Assembly (NCBI GenBank): GCA_002686265.1
Contig: NZBA01000120.1
Coordinates: forward strand, 1 to 64,000
Origin: Planctomycetota bacterium
Lineage (GTDB): Bacteria > Planctomycetota > UBA1135 > GCA-002686595
Length of the DNA: 64,000 nt
Reading direction: 5' to 3'
This document shows positions 10,275 to 19,506 of this stretch, piece by piece. Position 1 is the stretch's first letter. Each line of letters begins with the position of its first letter. The notes beneath the pieces are model-generated. The model searched no databases. It was not told the DNA's origin and saw only the letters and a list, made by a program, of their open reading frames with translations. Both the position numbers and the translations under genes were made by a program.

Positions 10275-11125
10275 ACGGCAAGGGCAACGACAACTCACGC
10301 GACGGAATCCTGAAGCGCTTCCGCGAGCAGATCGCCCGCGGCGAGCCGATCATCGGTGGCGGCGCCGGCACCGGCATCTCGGCCAAGAGCGAGGAGGCCG
10401 GCGGCATCGACCTGATCATCATCTACAACTCCGGCCGCTATCGGATGGCGGGGCGCGGCTCGACGGCGGGCCTGATGCCGTACGGGAACGCCAACGAGAT
10501 CGTGAAGGAGATGGCCTTCGAGGTTCTGCCGGTCGTGGGGCACACGCCGGTCCTCGCCGGGGTCTGCGGGACGGATCCGTTCATGATGCCGCACCTGTTC
10601 CTGCGCGAGCTCAAGGAGCTCGGCTTCGCTGGAATCCAGAACTTCCCGACCGTCGGCCTGATCGAGGGACGCATCCGCGACACTCTCGAGGAGACGGGGA
10701 TGTCCTACCAGCTCGAGGTCGACGTCACCGCTCTGGCGCGCGAGATGGACCTGTTGACGACGCCGTACGTCTTCGACTGCGATGAGGCGCGACGCATGAC
10801 CGAGGCCGGCGCGGACATCGTCGTGGCGCACATGGGCTGTACGAGCGGCGGGACGATCGGCGCGGAGTCGGTCAGCCCGCTCGATGAGTGCGTGGGCCGC
10901 ATCCAGGAGATCGTCGAAACCTGCAAGTCGATCCGTGACGACGTGATCTGCCTGTGCCACGGCGGCCCGATCGCCATGCCCCCCGACGCGGAGTACATCA
11001 TCCAGCGCGTGGAGGGGATCGACGGTTTCTACGGCGCGAGCTCCACCGAGCGCTTCCCGACCGAGGTCGCCATCAAGCAGCAGATCGAGGCCTTCAAGGC
11101 CATCCGCCTGCCCAGGGAGGGTTGA
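10271..11125 (+). CDS. PEP-hydrolase-family TIM-barrel protein (C-terminal half of Tm-1-like proteins)
   Basis: 284 residues from a GTG overlapping the previous stop by 4 bases. It opens with the family signature [20 protein letters not shown] and continues with [42 protein letters not shown] and [13 protein letters not shown], all typical of the phosphoenolpyruvate hydrolase / Tm-1 C-terminal family. Eukaryotic Tm-1-like proteins carry UPF0261 and this domain in one chain, so the two adjacent bacterial genes very probably make one complex. Reaction unknown; related to isocitrate lyase/PEP mutase-type barrels. Followed at 2 bases by the cupin gene. Confidence 0.9.
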   Translation: MNGKGNDNSRDGILKRFREQIARGEPIIGGGAGTGISAKSEEAGGIDLIIIYNSGRYRMAGRGSTAGLMPYGNANEIVKEMAFEVLPVVGHTPVLAGVCGTDPFMMPHLFLRELKELGFAGIQNFPTVGLIEGRIRDTLEETGMSYQLEVDVTALAREMDLLTTPYVFDCDEARRMTEAGADIVVAHMGCTSGGTIGAESVSPLDECVGRIQEIVETCKSIRDDVICLCHGGPIAMPPDAEYIIQRVEGIDGFYGASSTERFPTEVAIKQQIEAFKAIRLPREG

Positions 11126-11127
11126 GC

Positions 11128-11550
11128 GTGTGCGGCGCCGAGTGCCTGCGCTTCGTTTCGACTGCGGACGTGGTCGTGGAGGACTTCCCCTGGGGTCCCC
11201 ATGCCTGGTTCGTTCGGCCCGGACTGACTGCCAGCGAGCACCTGATGGCGGTCAAGGTCAGCATGCCGCCGGGCCAGGCCCACCAGTTCCACCGCCACCC
11301 GCACTTCGAGGAGGCTCTCTACTTCCTCGAGGGCCGCGCGGAGCAGTGGGTGGATGGAGAGAAGAGGATCCTCGGTCCCGGCGAAGTGGCCCATGTTCCC
11401 ATGGACGCCGTGCACGGCACCTACAACGTCTTCGAGGAGCCCTGCGTATTCCTCGCGTTCCTCGCTTCACCCTCCTTCCAGGAGCCGATGGTGGTGGACG
11501 TGTTCCGCGAGGAGCCGTGGGTGTCGCTCAAGACGCCGATTGAGTACTGA
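11128..11550 (+). CDS. Small single-domain cupin
   Basis: 140 residues. Cupin motif 1 is intact (HQFHRHPHFEEALYFLEG: two or three His plus Glu) and motif 2 reads GEVAHVPMDAVHGTYN, giving the fourth ligand His, so a metal-binding barrel is expected. GTG at 11128 is chosen because GGGAGG lies about 7 bases upstream; an in-frame TTG at 11122 would overlap the previous stop but leaves no room for a ribosome site. It is the third gene of the UPF0261/PEP-hydrolase unit and may isomerize or bind a small carboxylate or sugar made there. Function otherwise unknown. Confidence 0.82.
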   Translation: MCGAECLRFVSTADVVVEDFPWGPHAWFVRPGLTASEHLMAVKVSMPPGQAHQFHRHPHFEEALYFLEGRAEQWVDGEKRILGPGEVAHVPMDAVHGTYNVFEEPCVFLAFLASPSFQEPMVVDVFREEPWVSLKTPIEY

Positions 11551-11581
11551 TCATCTGAGGCTATCCCGGACCATCGGCCAC

Positions 11582-13264
11582 CTACGCCGGACCCTGATCC
11601 TCATCGCCCTGGGCCACGAGTTCGACCGGCTTGTAGCCACCGCGTGAACGGAAGTAGAGGAAGATCGCGCCGAATACGATGACGAGGATGACGGGGAAGC
11701 GCGTTGCGTAGACCAGGACCTTTCGGCCTGCTTTTTCGTCTTCAACTGCGTAGAGGTTGCGCAACTCCGCGTCCTCACTCTCACTCAGCCCGTCCATGTA
11801 GGCCCAGGCGGCCGTGAGCTTGGCCTTGGCAGCCGTGTCCATGCCCCCGGCATGCTCGCCGCGGTCGAGGATTCCGTTCCCGTTCTGGTCCTCGTCTGTC
11901 GTTACGAGCACAACCGGGTTGATCGAGTCGTGGGGCGTTCCCAGGAATGCCTTCGGGGCCGTGGCGATCTCGGCAAAGGCCGCGTCCTTCTCGGACATCG
12001 CGGCGTGGATCTCCTTGTCGAACTCCACGCCGAGGATTGGGTTTCCGATGACCCCAAGCGAGAGCAGGCCCATTGCCGACACCGTGTTCAGGGTCAGGGC
12101 GCCACCCTCGGGGTAGCGCTCCGCCGTGAAGCCGAGGATGCAGGGCCAGTAGTAGGTCTGGCCGATAGCGTAGATCAGGAAGGCGATGAACACCGCTTGC
12201 CCCACCTGTGCTTCCGAGAGCCAGTAGAGCCCGATGGCAGACAACACGCCGCTGATCGATAGGAGAGCAGGCGGCGAGATGTGCTTCATGATCCCGCCGG
12301 CGAAGACTCGCAGGACCAACATCACGCCAGCCGAGAACACGATCGCGAAGCTGGCATTGATCCCGAGATCTTTGACCGAGGGTCCGACGAGCTTCTGGAT
12401 CCAGGAGTCGGTGGACAGTTCAGCCGTCGCGACCGGGACCATCAGGAGGCACATCAGGAAGAACAGCGGTCGGCCCAGGGACTTGACGTAAACACCGAAG
12501 CCCGCGCCAATGACGACACCGACTATCACGCTGTTGCGCATCCAGTTCTCCTCGGTCCTGAAGCCCAGGACATTGCCCAACTCGTAAACGAGCAACATCG
12601 AGGCAAGGGTTGCGCTCAGGAAGCCCACCTGTTGGAGCATGGCCTTGAACGGCACGCCGGCTTGAACCCGCTCGTCCACCGGCAAGCGGCAGGGGCGGTA
12701 CATCAGGATGTAAGCGGCCGCAGGAATCAGAATGAACGTGCCGTGAACGCGCCAGTCCGTGACGCCGACCTGATCTGCTCCCATGATCAGGAGGGTTCCG
12801 CCTACAAGTCCGGCGGGCCAGGCTGCGTGCAGGATGGTGAGGCGGGGGGTCTTGTCCTTGGGATAGACCGCCGCACACACCGGGTTGATGACGGCCTCGA
12901 TAATTCCGTGCCCCAAGCCGGCGCAGACCGATGCGTAGTACAGCGCTGTGTATCCATCAGCCATGTAGAACAGCACTCCCGAGCCCGCCTGCAGTAGGAA
13001 GGCGAGGTACATGGGACGCTTGTAGCCCGTGCGATCCACCAGCAGGCTGAAACCGATCATGGTCACTGCGATCGGCCAGAAGGAGGCTCCCATGATCTGG
13101 CCCACCTCTTGGTAGGTCAGGGTGAACTCTTTGCCGTAGTCACCCTGTTTCGCGATCCGGAAGGCGAAGCCAATGCCGGCTGCGGCGAGGGAGAGGAAGC
13201 TGGCCCAGAACAGCAGGCGCTTCTCTCTGGCGGTCAGGTCCTCGCCCTTGACGATGGTGCTCAT
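11582..13264 (-). CDS. MFS transporter with an EF-hand-bearing C-terminal loop
   Basis: 560 residues with about 12 membrane segments of the major facilitator superfamily; the short loop DRTGYKRPMY between helices 2 and 3 is the MFS motif A position. The start at 13264 has AGGAG 7 bases upstream, which rules out an in-frame ATG 18 codons earlier. Between the last two membrane helices lies a hydrophilic insert of roughly 110 residues (about 430-530) that contains a textbook 12-residue calcium-binding EF-hand loop, DQNGNGILDRGE (459-470). It sits at the end of a sugar/polyol catabolic operon and faces the cupin gene, so a sugar or sugar acid is the likely cargo; the substrate cannot be read from sequence. 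Confidence 0.85.
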   Translation of the reverse strand: MSTIVKGEDLTAREKRLLFWASFLSLAAAGIGFAFRIAKQGDYGKEFTLTYQEVGQIMGASFWPIAVTMIGFSLLVDRTGYKRPMYLAFLLQAGSGVLFYMADGYTALYYASVCAGLGHGIIEAVINPVCAAVYPKDKTPRLTILHAAWPAGLVGGTLLIMGADQVGVTDWRVHGTFILIPAAAYILMYRPCRLPVDERVQAGVPFKAMLQQVGFLSATLASMLLVYELGNVLGFRTEENWMRNSVIVGVVIGAGFGVYVKSLGRPLFFLMCLLMVPVATAELSTDSWIQKLVGPSVKDLGINASFAIVFSAGVMLVLRVFAGGIMKHISPPALLSISGVLSAIGLYWLSEAQVGQAVFIAFLIYAIGQTYYWPCILGFTAERYPEGGALTLNTVSAMGLLSLGVIGNPILGVEFDKEIHAAMSEKDAAFAEIATAPKAFLGTPHDSINPVVLVTTDEDQNGNGILDRGEHAGGMDTAAKAKLTAAWAYMDGLSESEDAELRNLYAVEDEKAGRKVLVYATRFPVILVIVFGAIFLYFRSRGGYKPVELVAQGDEDQGPA

Positions 13265-13458
13265 GGGATCTCCTGGGTCGGCCGTGGATCGGCCGTCATG
13301 TGCGGCGATCAGGGTCACAACGCCGTCCGGCGGCGTCCTTCGAGCAGTCGGTGAGTCCTCTGTTTACCAGACCGGCGGCTTCCGCCGCACACTTCGATGT
13401 GGGTTAGTCTCCAAGCGCCCGCGACCCGACCGCTCAGATCGCCGCGCGTGGAGCGGGA

Positions 13459-14307
13459 TCAGGCCTGCTCGGCCCAGCGATCGCGTACGAAGGTGAAGCC
13501 GTCGCGCTGCACCTCGTCGGGGTCCTGGGAGAAGTCGCGCCAGATGTGGACGGCGGCCGCGAAATCGGGGTCGAGGCGCGAGAAGGCCTCGATCATCAGC
13601 CAGCCGTCGTAGTCGATCTCCTTCAGGCAGCGGAAGGTCGTCGCCCAGTCCACCTGCCCCCGTCCCGGGACGCCGCGGTCGTTCTCGCTGATGTGCACGT
13701 GGCCGATCTCCGCCTTGCTGGAGAGGATCGCCGACTCGATGTCCTGCTCCTCGATGTGAGCGTGATGCGTGTCGTAGAGCATCGAGAAAGCCGGGTGATC
13801 GACGGCGCGCACGAGCTCCCGTGCATCGGCCGCGGTGTTGAGCAGGTAGCACTCGAAGCGGTTGAGGAACTCGCAGGCGAGCAGGACATCGACTGCCCCT
13901 GCGGCTTGGGCCGAAGCGTGCATGACCTCGGCCGAGCGCTGCTTCTCATCGTCGGTCGGGCCCGATCCGGAGAAGACGGCATAGGCGGAGTGGAACGGTC
14001 CGGCGATCACGGTGCCGCCCATAGCCGCCGTGCGATCCGCCGCGCCGCGCATGCGCTCGAGGGCGGCGGTCCGCTCGCCCGCGTCCGCACTGATGGGGTT
14101 CTGGTGGGGCGGCAGCGCGAGCGTGCCGGTGCGCTCGAGCCCGATGGAGTCGAGGTGATCTCCCAACCTGCGGTAGTCGTCGACCGGGTTCTCGTGGATG
14201 GGGATCTCCACCCCGTCGAAGCCCGTTTCCTTGAGGCGCTCGAAGAGTGGGTAGTGCTCCTCGCCGACCACGGGCGCCCACAACAGCATGTTCATCCCGA
14301 TCTTCAC
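13459..14307 (-). CDS. Sugar phosphate isomerase/epimerase (AP endonuclease 2 family)
   Basis: 282 residues, starting at a GTG that overlaps the stop of the oxidoreductase gene by 4 bases. A xylose isomerase-like TIM barrel: MNMLLWAPV at the N-terminus, GFDGVEIPI after strand 2, and metal ligands in the typical positions CEFLNRFE (Glu), [10 protein letters not shown] (Asp/His), [10 protein letters not shown] (His) and IEAFSR (Glu). This arrangement is that of the D-tagatose/D-psicose 3-epimerase group, so a ketose epimerization is the best guess. Together with the neighbouring Gfo/Idh/MocA protein, second isomerase and SDR it forms a likely polyol or rare-sugar pathway. Confidence 0.87.
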   Translation of the reverse strand: MKIGMNMLLWAPVVGEEHYPLFERLKETGFDGVEIPIHENPVDDYRRLGDHLDSIGLERTGTLALPPHQNPISADAGERTAALERMRGAADRTAAMGGTVIAGPFHSAYAVFSGSGPTDDEKQRSAEVMHASAQAAGAVDVLLACEFLNRFECYLLNTAADARELVRAVDHPAFSMLYDTHHAHIEEQDIESAILSSKAEIGHVHISENDRGVPGRGQVDWATTFRCLKEIDYDGWLMIEAFSRLDPDFAAAVHIWRDFSQDPDEVQRDGFTFVRDRWAEQA

Positions 14308-15473
14308 AGCTCCACTCCCGTCTCGACCCACTCACCCGTCCGCGCGGAAGCCAGCACGGCGTCACACACGCGTTGCGTCTGCAGGGCGCAGCGGAAGTCA
14401 GGCTGGGCCGGAATGTCCTCCCCGGCAGCGGCGAGGAAGTCCGCCAGGGCGTTGATGAACGTGTGTTCGTAGCCGATCGTGCAGCCGGGGACCCACCACT
14501 TGTCCATGTAGGGGTGCTCGGAGTTCGTCACGTGGATGCGCCGCCAGCCGGTCAGGTGCCCGGGCACCTGGCCGCCGGTCTCGGGCCGGGTGTGCTCGAA
14601 GAAGTCGAGATACTGAGGATCCTCGAGGTCGAAGTGAACGGAGCCGTCGTTGCCGTTCAGCTCAAACGTGGAGAAGTTCTTGCGGCCCCGCGCATAGCGC
14701 GTGGATTCGAAGGTCGCCAACGAGCCGTTGGCGAAGCGGGCGAGGAACATGCAGGCGTCGTCGATCCCGACCGGCTGGAGCGCACCCGTCTCCTGGTGGA
14801 CGCGTTCGGTGACGAAGGTCTCGGTGTCAGCTGTGACTCGCGTGATCGGACCGTTCAGCCACATGGCCGTGTCGATCGAGTGGGCCAACAGGTCGCCGGT
14901 CACGCCGGAGCCCGCGACGGCGGCGTCCAGGCGCCAGAGGGTCTCGCCGCCCTGCGGGATGTCCCCGGCGATCGTCCAGTCCTGCAGGTAGGTCGCGCGG
15001 TAGTGGAACGGCCGCCCGATGCGGCCCTCGTCTACGATCTGGCGCGCCAGGGCCACGGCGGGGACGCGGCGGTAGTTGAACCAAACCATATTCGGAACAC
15101 CGGCCGCCTCGACCGCGGCCGTCATCTCCTCCGCCTCGGCCACGTTCATCGCCAGCGGCTTCTCGCACAGCACCCACTTCCCGTTGGCTGCCGCTGCCAG
15201 CGCGATCTCCCGATGGCTGTCGTTGGGCGATCCGATGTCGACCAGGTCGATGTCCTCGCGCTCCACGAGGGCGCGCCAGTCGGTCTCCACGGACTCGTAG
15301 CCCCACTGCTCGGCGAAGTCGACCGCGCGCTCCCGGTTGCGGCCGCAGAGCGCCTTCAGGGCGGGCCGCCGGCCGAGTTCTGGGAAGAAGCGCGGGACCT
15401 TCAGGTAGGCGTTGGTGTGGGCTCTCCCCATGAAGCCGTACCCGATCATCCCGACGTTGAGGGGGGCAGGCAT
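14304..15473 (-). CDS. Gfo/Idh/MocA family NAD(P)-dependent oxidoreductase
   Basis: 389 residues. N-terminal Rossmann fold with GYGFMGRAH (residues 11-19), the family motif CEKPLAMN that supplies the conserved Lys next to the nicotinamide, and a C-terminal alpha/beta domain that binds the sugar or polyol. The best known relatives are myo-inositol 2-dehydrogenases and other polyol dehydrogenases; the specific substrate is not clear. It lies between two sugar-epimerase genes, coupled to the downstream one by a GTGA overlap and 15 bases after the upstream one, so all three are surely co-transcribed. Confidence 0.9.
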   Translation of the reverse strand: MPAPLNVGMIGYGFMGRAHTNAYLKVPRFFPELGRRPALKALCGRNRERAVDFAEQWGYESVETDWRALVEREDIDLVDIGSPNDSHREIALAAAANGKWVLCEKPLAMNVAEAEEMTAAVEAAGVPNMVWFNYRRVPAVALARQIVDEGRIGRPFHYRATYLQDWTIAGDIPQGGETLWRLDAAVAGSGVTGDLLAHSIDTAMWLNGPITRVTADTETFVTERVHQETGALQPVGIDDACMFLARFANGSLATFESTRYARGRKNFSTFELNGNDGSVHFDLEDPQYLDFFEHTRPETGGQVPGHLTGWRRIHVTNSEHPYMDKWWVPGCTIGYEHTFINALADFLAAAGEDIPAQPDFRCALQTQRVCDAVLASARTGEWVETGVEL

Positions 15474-15488
15474 CGCGCTGCTCGTCGG

Positions 15489-16403
15489 TCAGGCGTGGGC
15501 GGCGACGAACTCGTCGGCGACGCGTTTGCAGTGCTCCGTCGCTTCCCACGCGTCGGGCCAGAAGCACAGGTCGATCGTCCACCAATCGTGGCCGACGTCC
15601 TCGGCCGCCAGGGCTTCGAGGATGGGCGGGAAGTCGACCACCCCCTCGCCGAAGGGCAGGTGCATGGACGTTTCGTCCTTGCCCGTGGCGTCGGTGTGGC
15701 AGGTGTTGTCGGAGTCGATCAGGTGAATGTGGTTGATGCGGCCGGAGAGGCGCGCGATGAGCTCGACTTGGCCGCCTTCGAGGACCTCCTTCTCTCCCGG
15801 CTGACGCGCGCCGACCACGGCACACATATGGCCGTGGCTGGTGTCGTAGAGCACGCCGAAGTTCTCCGCCGGAACCCCCTCGAGGACCTGGACGACGTCG
15901 CCGGGCTTGTTGAAGGCGAAGCCGGGTTCGAACTCCCAGCAGACTGTCAAGCCGTGGTCCGCCGCGATCTGTGCGCAGCGGGTCCAGGTCCGGGTGACGC
16001 GGTTCAGGGCTGTCTCGCGATCAACCGTCTCGAAGATCGTCGGCGGCTGGACCGAATCCACGCGGATCACGCCGATCCCCAGGTCGTTGCAGAAGCGACA
16101 GTTCTCGGTGAACGCCTCCACGTACGGCGTCGGATCGTCGGTGTCGATCAGCCGCTCTCCCCACAGGTTGGCGGCCAGGCCGCTGAACTCGAGATCCCAC
16201 TCCGCCATCCGGGCACGGACCGCCTCCCGCTGGGCGGGCTCTGGAAGATCGGTGGGGTTGGGATGGGGCGGGAAGCCGCCAAGCTCCATGCCGTCGAAGC
16301 CGAGTTCTCGCAGGCGCGCGCCGACGGTCTCGAAGGGGACCGGATCGTTCTGGTAGGGGCCGATGGTGAAGGCCCAGGATCCGATCGAGATGCGTCTCAT
16401 CAT
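15489..16403 (-). CDS. Sugar phosphate isomerase/epimerase
   Basis: About 304 residues of the xylose isomerase-like TIM-barrel family. N-terminal SIGSWAF, then GFDGMELGGF; metal-ligand candidates are WEFEPGFAFN (Glu), YDTSHGHMCA (Asp/His), NHIHLIDSD (His/Asp) and the last strand WWTIDLCF, where the usual catalytic Glu seems replaced by Asp. An ATG at 16421 is possible, but GAGGA stands just before the ATG pair at 16403/16400, so 16403 is preferred. Only distantly similar to the epimerase at 13459-14307, so the two probably act at different steps. Confidence 0.85.
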   Translation of the reverse strand: MMRRISIGSWAFTIGPYQNDPVPFETVGARLRELGFDGMELGGFPPHPNPTDLPEPAQREAVRARMAEWDLEFSGLAANLWGERLIDTDDPTPYVEAFTENCRFCNDLGIGVIRVDSVQPPTIFETVDRETALNRVTRTWTRCAQIAADHGLTVCWEFEPGFAFNKPGDVVQVLEGVPAENFGVLYDTSHGHMCAVVGARQPGEKEVLEGGQVELIARLSGRINHIHLIDSDNTCHTDATGKDETSMHLPFGEGVVDFPPILEALAAEDVGHDWWTIDLCFWPDAWEATEHCKRVADEFVAAHA

Positions 16404-16435
16404 GCCGTCCTCGGTCTTCATGGTATGCGGTTGGG

Positions 16436-17194
16436 TCAGTAGGTGGCCCGGCCTCCGGACACGTCGAAGCACGATCCGGTCGTGAAGCTGCTCTCCTCGC
16501 TGGCGAGGTAGTGCACCAGGCTCGCGACCTCCTCGGTCGTCCCGGTCCGTCCCACGGGGATCTTGGAGACCATGTAGGCGACGGTTTCCGGCGTCACCTG
16601 GTCGAGCATCGGAGTCTGGATGACCGCCGGTGCCACCGAGTGCACGCGGATTCCCGTCTCGGCCACCTCCTTGGCGAGGGACTTCGTCATCCCGATCACG
16701 CCGGCCTTGGAGGCGGAGTAGGGGCCCAGCTTGGGATTCCCCTCCTTGCCCGCGATTGAGGCGATGTTGACGATGCGGCCGTAATCGCGCTCGCGCATGG
16801 GTCCGAGGGCGGCGCGGTTGCAGAGCCACACCCCGGTCAGGTTGACCTCGATCACCTCGCGCCACTCCGCCGGGCTCGTCTCCCAGGCGTAGGCGTTGCG
16901 GCCGACGATGCCCGCCGAGCAGACCAGGATGTCCAGGCCGCCCAAGGTCGCGACGACTTCCTCGACCATCGCCTCGACCTCGGCGGCCACCGTTACGTCG
17001 GCGGTGAGGATCATGAGGCGGGTGTCATCGGCGCCAAGCTCGTCGGCCATGCCGGCCGCCTCCTCGCGGTCGCGGTCCACGACGGCTACTCGGGCGCCGG
17101 CGGCGAGGAAGCGCTCGGCGACGGCGCGGCCGATCCCCCGTGCTCCGCCGGTGACGACGGCGACGCGGTCGCTCAAGTCGAAGAAGAGGGTCAC
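16436..17194 (-). CDS. Short-chain dehydrogenase/reductase (classical, NAD-type)
   Basis: 252 residues starting at GTG. Cofactor motif TGGARGIG at 15-22, Asp40 after the second strand (VVDRD) favouring NAD over NADP, and the catalytic set Ser146, Tyr159 and Lys163 (YSASK). The third-motif NAG is CSAG. Ends GGRATY, like many polyol dehydrogenases and 3-oxoacyl reductase relatives. First gene of the minus-strand operon with two epimerases and an oxidoreductase; probably oxidizes a secondary alcohol of the same polyol. A candidate promoter lies at 17233-17238. Confidence 0.9.
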   Translation of the reverse strand: MTLFFDLSDRVAVVTGGARGIGRAVAERFLAAGARVAVVDRDREEAAGMADELGADDTRLMILTADVTVAAEVEAMVEEVVATLGGLDILVCSAGIVGRNAYAWETSPAEWREVIEVNLTGVWLCNRAALGPMRERDYGRIVNIASIAGKEGNPKLGPYSASKAGVIGMTKSLAKEVAETGIRVHSVAPAVIQTPMLDQVTPETVAYMVSKIPVGRTGTTEEVASLVHYLASEESSFTTGSCFDVSGGRATY

Positions 17195-17232
17195 GGGCGG
17201 CGCATGCGGATGGGGGCGCGGGGCTGGGGCGG

Positions 17233-17238
17233 ATTCTA
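17233..17238 (-). promoter_or_regulatory. Candidate -10 element TAGAAT for the SDR/epimerase operon
   Basis: TAGAAT on the minus strand lies 38 bases before the GTG of the SDR gene, in the 154-base divergent spacer with the aldehyde dehydrogenase gene. No -35 match is obvious. Between it and the GTG there is a five-codon frame (ATG at 17205) whose TGA overlaps the GTG. Confidence 0.4.
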
Positions 17239-17319
17239 CCCTCTCGCCCAGCCGGCGGTCTCCGGTGAGCCGCGGTGGCCCGCCCCGCCCGTGCCCTGGG
17301 AATCGCCCGCGCCCGACCG

Positions 17320-17325
17320 TACCGT
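17320..17325 (+). promoter_or_regulatory. Candidate -10 element TACCGT before the aldehyde dehydrogenase
   Basis: TACCGT stands 23 bases before the TTG start at 17349; a short leader of about 17 bases would hold the strong GAGGAGG ribosome site at 17334-17340. The -35 is not evident. Confidence 0.35.
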
Positions 17326-17348
17326 CTGCGACCGAGGAGGATCGGAGC

Positions 17349-18710
17349 TTGATCGTACAGAACCCCTACTCGGGCGAGACCGTCTGCGACGTTGCGCTGG
17401 ACTTCGGCGCCGAGCTGGACGCTCTCCTGGAGCTGGCTCGAGAGGCGCAGGCCGTCTGGAGCGCCCTCCCCGTTGCCGAGCGCGCCCGCCGCGTCGGCAC
17501 GGCGCTCGAGTACTTCCGCGAAAACGCCGAGGAGGTGGCGAGGGACATCACGCTGCAGATGGGCAAGCCCATCGCCCAGGCGCGGGGAGAGCTGGGTGGG
17601 ATGTTCGATCGAGCCGGGTACACGCTGTCGATCGCCGAGAGCGTGCTGGCGCCGGACGTGCTGCCCGACAAGGAGGGCCTGCGCTTTCGCGTCGAGCACG
17701 ATCCGCTGGGCGTCGTCTTCAACCTGGCGGCCTGGAACTACCCGCTGTTGATCCCCATCAACGTCATCGTCCCCGCCCTCTTGGCCGGGAACAGCGTGCT
17801 CCTCAAGCACAGCCGCACCACGCCCCTGTGCGGCGTTCACTTCGAGCGAGCCTTCGCGCGTGTCGAACCGGCGGGGCTGGTGACCAGCATCCAGACCTCC
17901 CACGAGGAGACGGCGCGCTTGATCGGCGATGCCCGCGTCGCGCACGTCGCCTTCACCGGCTCGGTCGAGGGCGGGCGCGCGGTCCAGCGGGCCGCGAGCG
18001 GACGTTTCATCGATGTCGGCCTGGAGTTGGGCGGCAAGGCCCCCGCCTACGTGGCAGCCGACGCCGACCTCGAGTTCGTTGTCGGGAACATCGTCGACGG
18101 CGCCTGCTACAACGCCGGCCAGTCCTGCTGCGCCGTCGAGCGAGTGTACGTGCACGCTAGCCTCTACGAGGAGTTCTGCGAGCGCGCGGCGACGGTGATG
18201 ACGAGCTACCAAACGGGCGACCCACTGGAGGAGGAGACGACCCTGGGCCCGATGGTCCGCGCCTCGTCGGTGGACTTCCTCGAGGAGCAGGTGGCCTCCG
18301 CCGTCGCCGCCGGGGCGCGCCTCGTGTGCGGCGGGACGCGCCTCGACGATCGTTTCTTCCCCGCGACCCTGCTCGCCGACTGTCCCCAGGATGCACGGGT
18401 CATGCAGGAGGAGAGCTTCGGCCCGCTCCTCCCGGCGCGAGCGGTGGCGGAAGACGACGAGGCGCTCGCGCTCATGAACGATTCGCGCTTCGGCTTGACG
18501 GCCTCGATCTGGACGGCCGACGCCGAGCGCACCGAGCGCTTCGTGCGCGAGCTCAGGACCGGCACCGTCTTCCAGAACCGCTGCGACTACATCGACCCTT
18601 GCCTTCCTTGGACCGGCGTCGGGGACAGCGGTAAGGGCTCGACCCTCTCGCCCTACGGATTCCACCACTTGACCCGCCGCAAGGCGGTCCATCTGCGGTC
18701 CGGCAGCTGA
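17349..18710 (+). CDS. NAD(P)-dependent aldehyde dehydrogenase (succinate-semialdehyde dehydrogenase-like)
   Basis: 453 residues. The start is an unusual TTG, chosen because GAGGAGG lies about 8 bases upstream and homology begins at VQNPYSGE. ALDH landmarks: WNYP (substrate/cofactor channel), the general base Glu226 in ELGGKAP, the nucleophile Cys260 in NAGQSCCAVER, and EESFGP near residue 353. The length fits the short ALDH class without N-terminal extension (succinate semialdehyde/gamma-glutamyl-gamma-aminobutyraldehyde type). Divergent from the SDR/epimerase operon and convergent with the GS-like/SDR pair, so it may supply the aldehyde oxidation step of either pathway. Confidence 0.88.
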   Translation: MIVQNPYSGETVCDVALDFGAELDALLELAREAQAVWSALPVAERARRVGTALEYFRENAEEVARDITLQMGKPIAQARGELGGMFDRAGYTLSIAESVLAPDVLPDKEGLRFRVEHDPLGVVFNLAAWNYPLLIPINVIVPALLAGNSVLLKHSRTTPLCGVHFERAFARVEPAGLVTSIQTSHEETARLIGDARVAHVAFTGSVEGGRAVQRAASGRFIDVGLELGGKAPAYVAADADLEFVVGNIVDGACYNAGQSCCAVERVYVHASLYEEFCERAATVMTSYQTGDPLEEETTLGPMVRASSVDFLEEQVASAVAAGARLVCGGTRLDDRFFPATLLADCPQDARVMQEESFGPLLPARAVAEDDEALALMNDSRFGLTASIWTADAERTERFVRELRTGTVFQNRCDYIDPCLPWTGVGDSGKGSTLSPYGFHHLTRRKAVHLRSGS

Positions 18711-18721
18711 CGGGCTGGCGC

Positions 18722-19495
18722 CTACTCGGGCGTGACGTAGGCGGCGGTGATGCCTCCGTCGACGGTGAAGGTGGCGCCGGTCACGTAGGAGGAGTCCTCG
18801 CAGGCGAGGTAGAGCGCGGCGCGAGCCATCTCCGAGGCCTCGCCAAAGCGCCCCATCGGCACATGAACCAGGCGGCGCTGTCGCTTCTCCTCGGTGTCGA
18901 GGAAGCTCATCAGCAGCTCGGTCCGCAGCGGTCCGGGACACAGGGCGTTGACGCGGATGTTCTCGCGTGCGTGGACGACGGAGAGCTCCCGAGTCAGGGC
19001 CAGGACGCCGCCCTTGCTCGCGGTGTAGGCGAGCTGGGGCGTCGCCGCGCCGAGGATCGCCACGAAGGAGGCCGTGTTGATGATCGCTCCGCCGCCGGCG
19101 CGGCGCAGGGCCGGAATGCCGTACTTGCAGCCTAGGTAGACGCCCTTGAGGTTGACGGCCATGGTCAGATCCCAGACTTCCTCGTCGGTCTCGACCGCGT
19201 CACCGTCGCGGCCGTCCATGATGCCGGCGTTGTTGAACAGGACGTCGAGGCGTCCGTAGGCCTGTTCGGCTTCGGCCACCATGCGCTCGCAGTCGGTAGC
19301 GGAGGAGACGTCGGCGTGGACGAAGCGCGCCGTTCCCCCCGCGGCCTCGATCTCAGCCACCACGGCGGCCCCCGCCTCGTCCTGGATGTCCGCGGCCACG
19401 ACGCTGGCCCCCTCGGAAGCGAAGAGCAGCGCCGTCTCCTTGCCGATGCCGTTCGAAGCGCCCGTGACGAGCGCCACCTTGTTCTCCAGTCTCAT
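18722..19495 (-). CDS. Short-chain dehydrogenase/reductase (classical)
   Basis: 257 residues. TGASNGIG at 11-18, Asp36 (NAD preference), NNAG at 88-91, and catalytic Ser143, Tyr157 and Lys161. The C-terminal VDGGITAAYV is typical of the 3-oxoacyl-ACP reductase/glucose dehydrogenase group. It follows the glutamine-synthetase-like gene by 11 bases and is probably co-transcribed with it. It ends 11 bases from the convergent aldehyde dehydrogenase. Only about 30% alike by eye to the SDR at 16436-17194, so it is not a recent duplicate. Confidence 0.9.
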   Translation of the reverse strand: MRLENKVALVTGASNGIGKETALLFASEGASVVAADIQDEAGAAVVAEIEAAGGTARFVHADVSSATDCERMVAEAEQAYGRLDVLFNNAGIMDGRDGDAVETDEEVWDLTMAVNLKGVYLGCKYGIPALRRAGGGAIINTASFVAILGAATPQLAYTASKGGVLALTRELSVVHARENIRVNALCPGPLRTELLMSFLDTEEKRQRRLVHVPMGRFGEASEMARAALYLACEDSSYVTGATFTVDGGITAAYVTPE

Positions 19496-19506
19496 GCGCG
19501 AATCGT

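Noticed and set aside
13279..13295. Operator made of two CGGCCG palindromes before the MFS gene
   Set aside because: CGGCCG is frequent by chance at this GC content and there is no regulator gene nearby; not enough to call a site.
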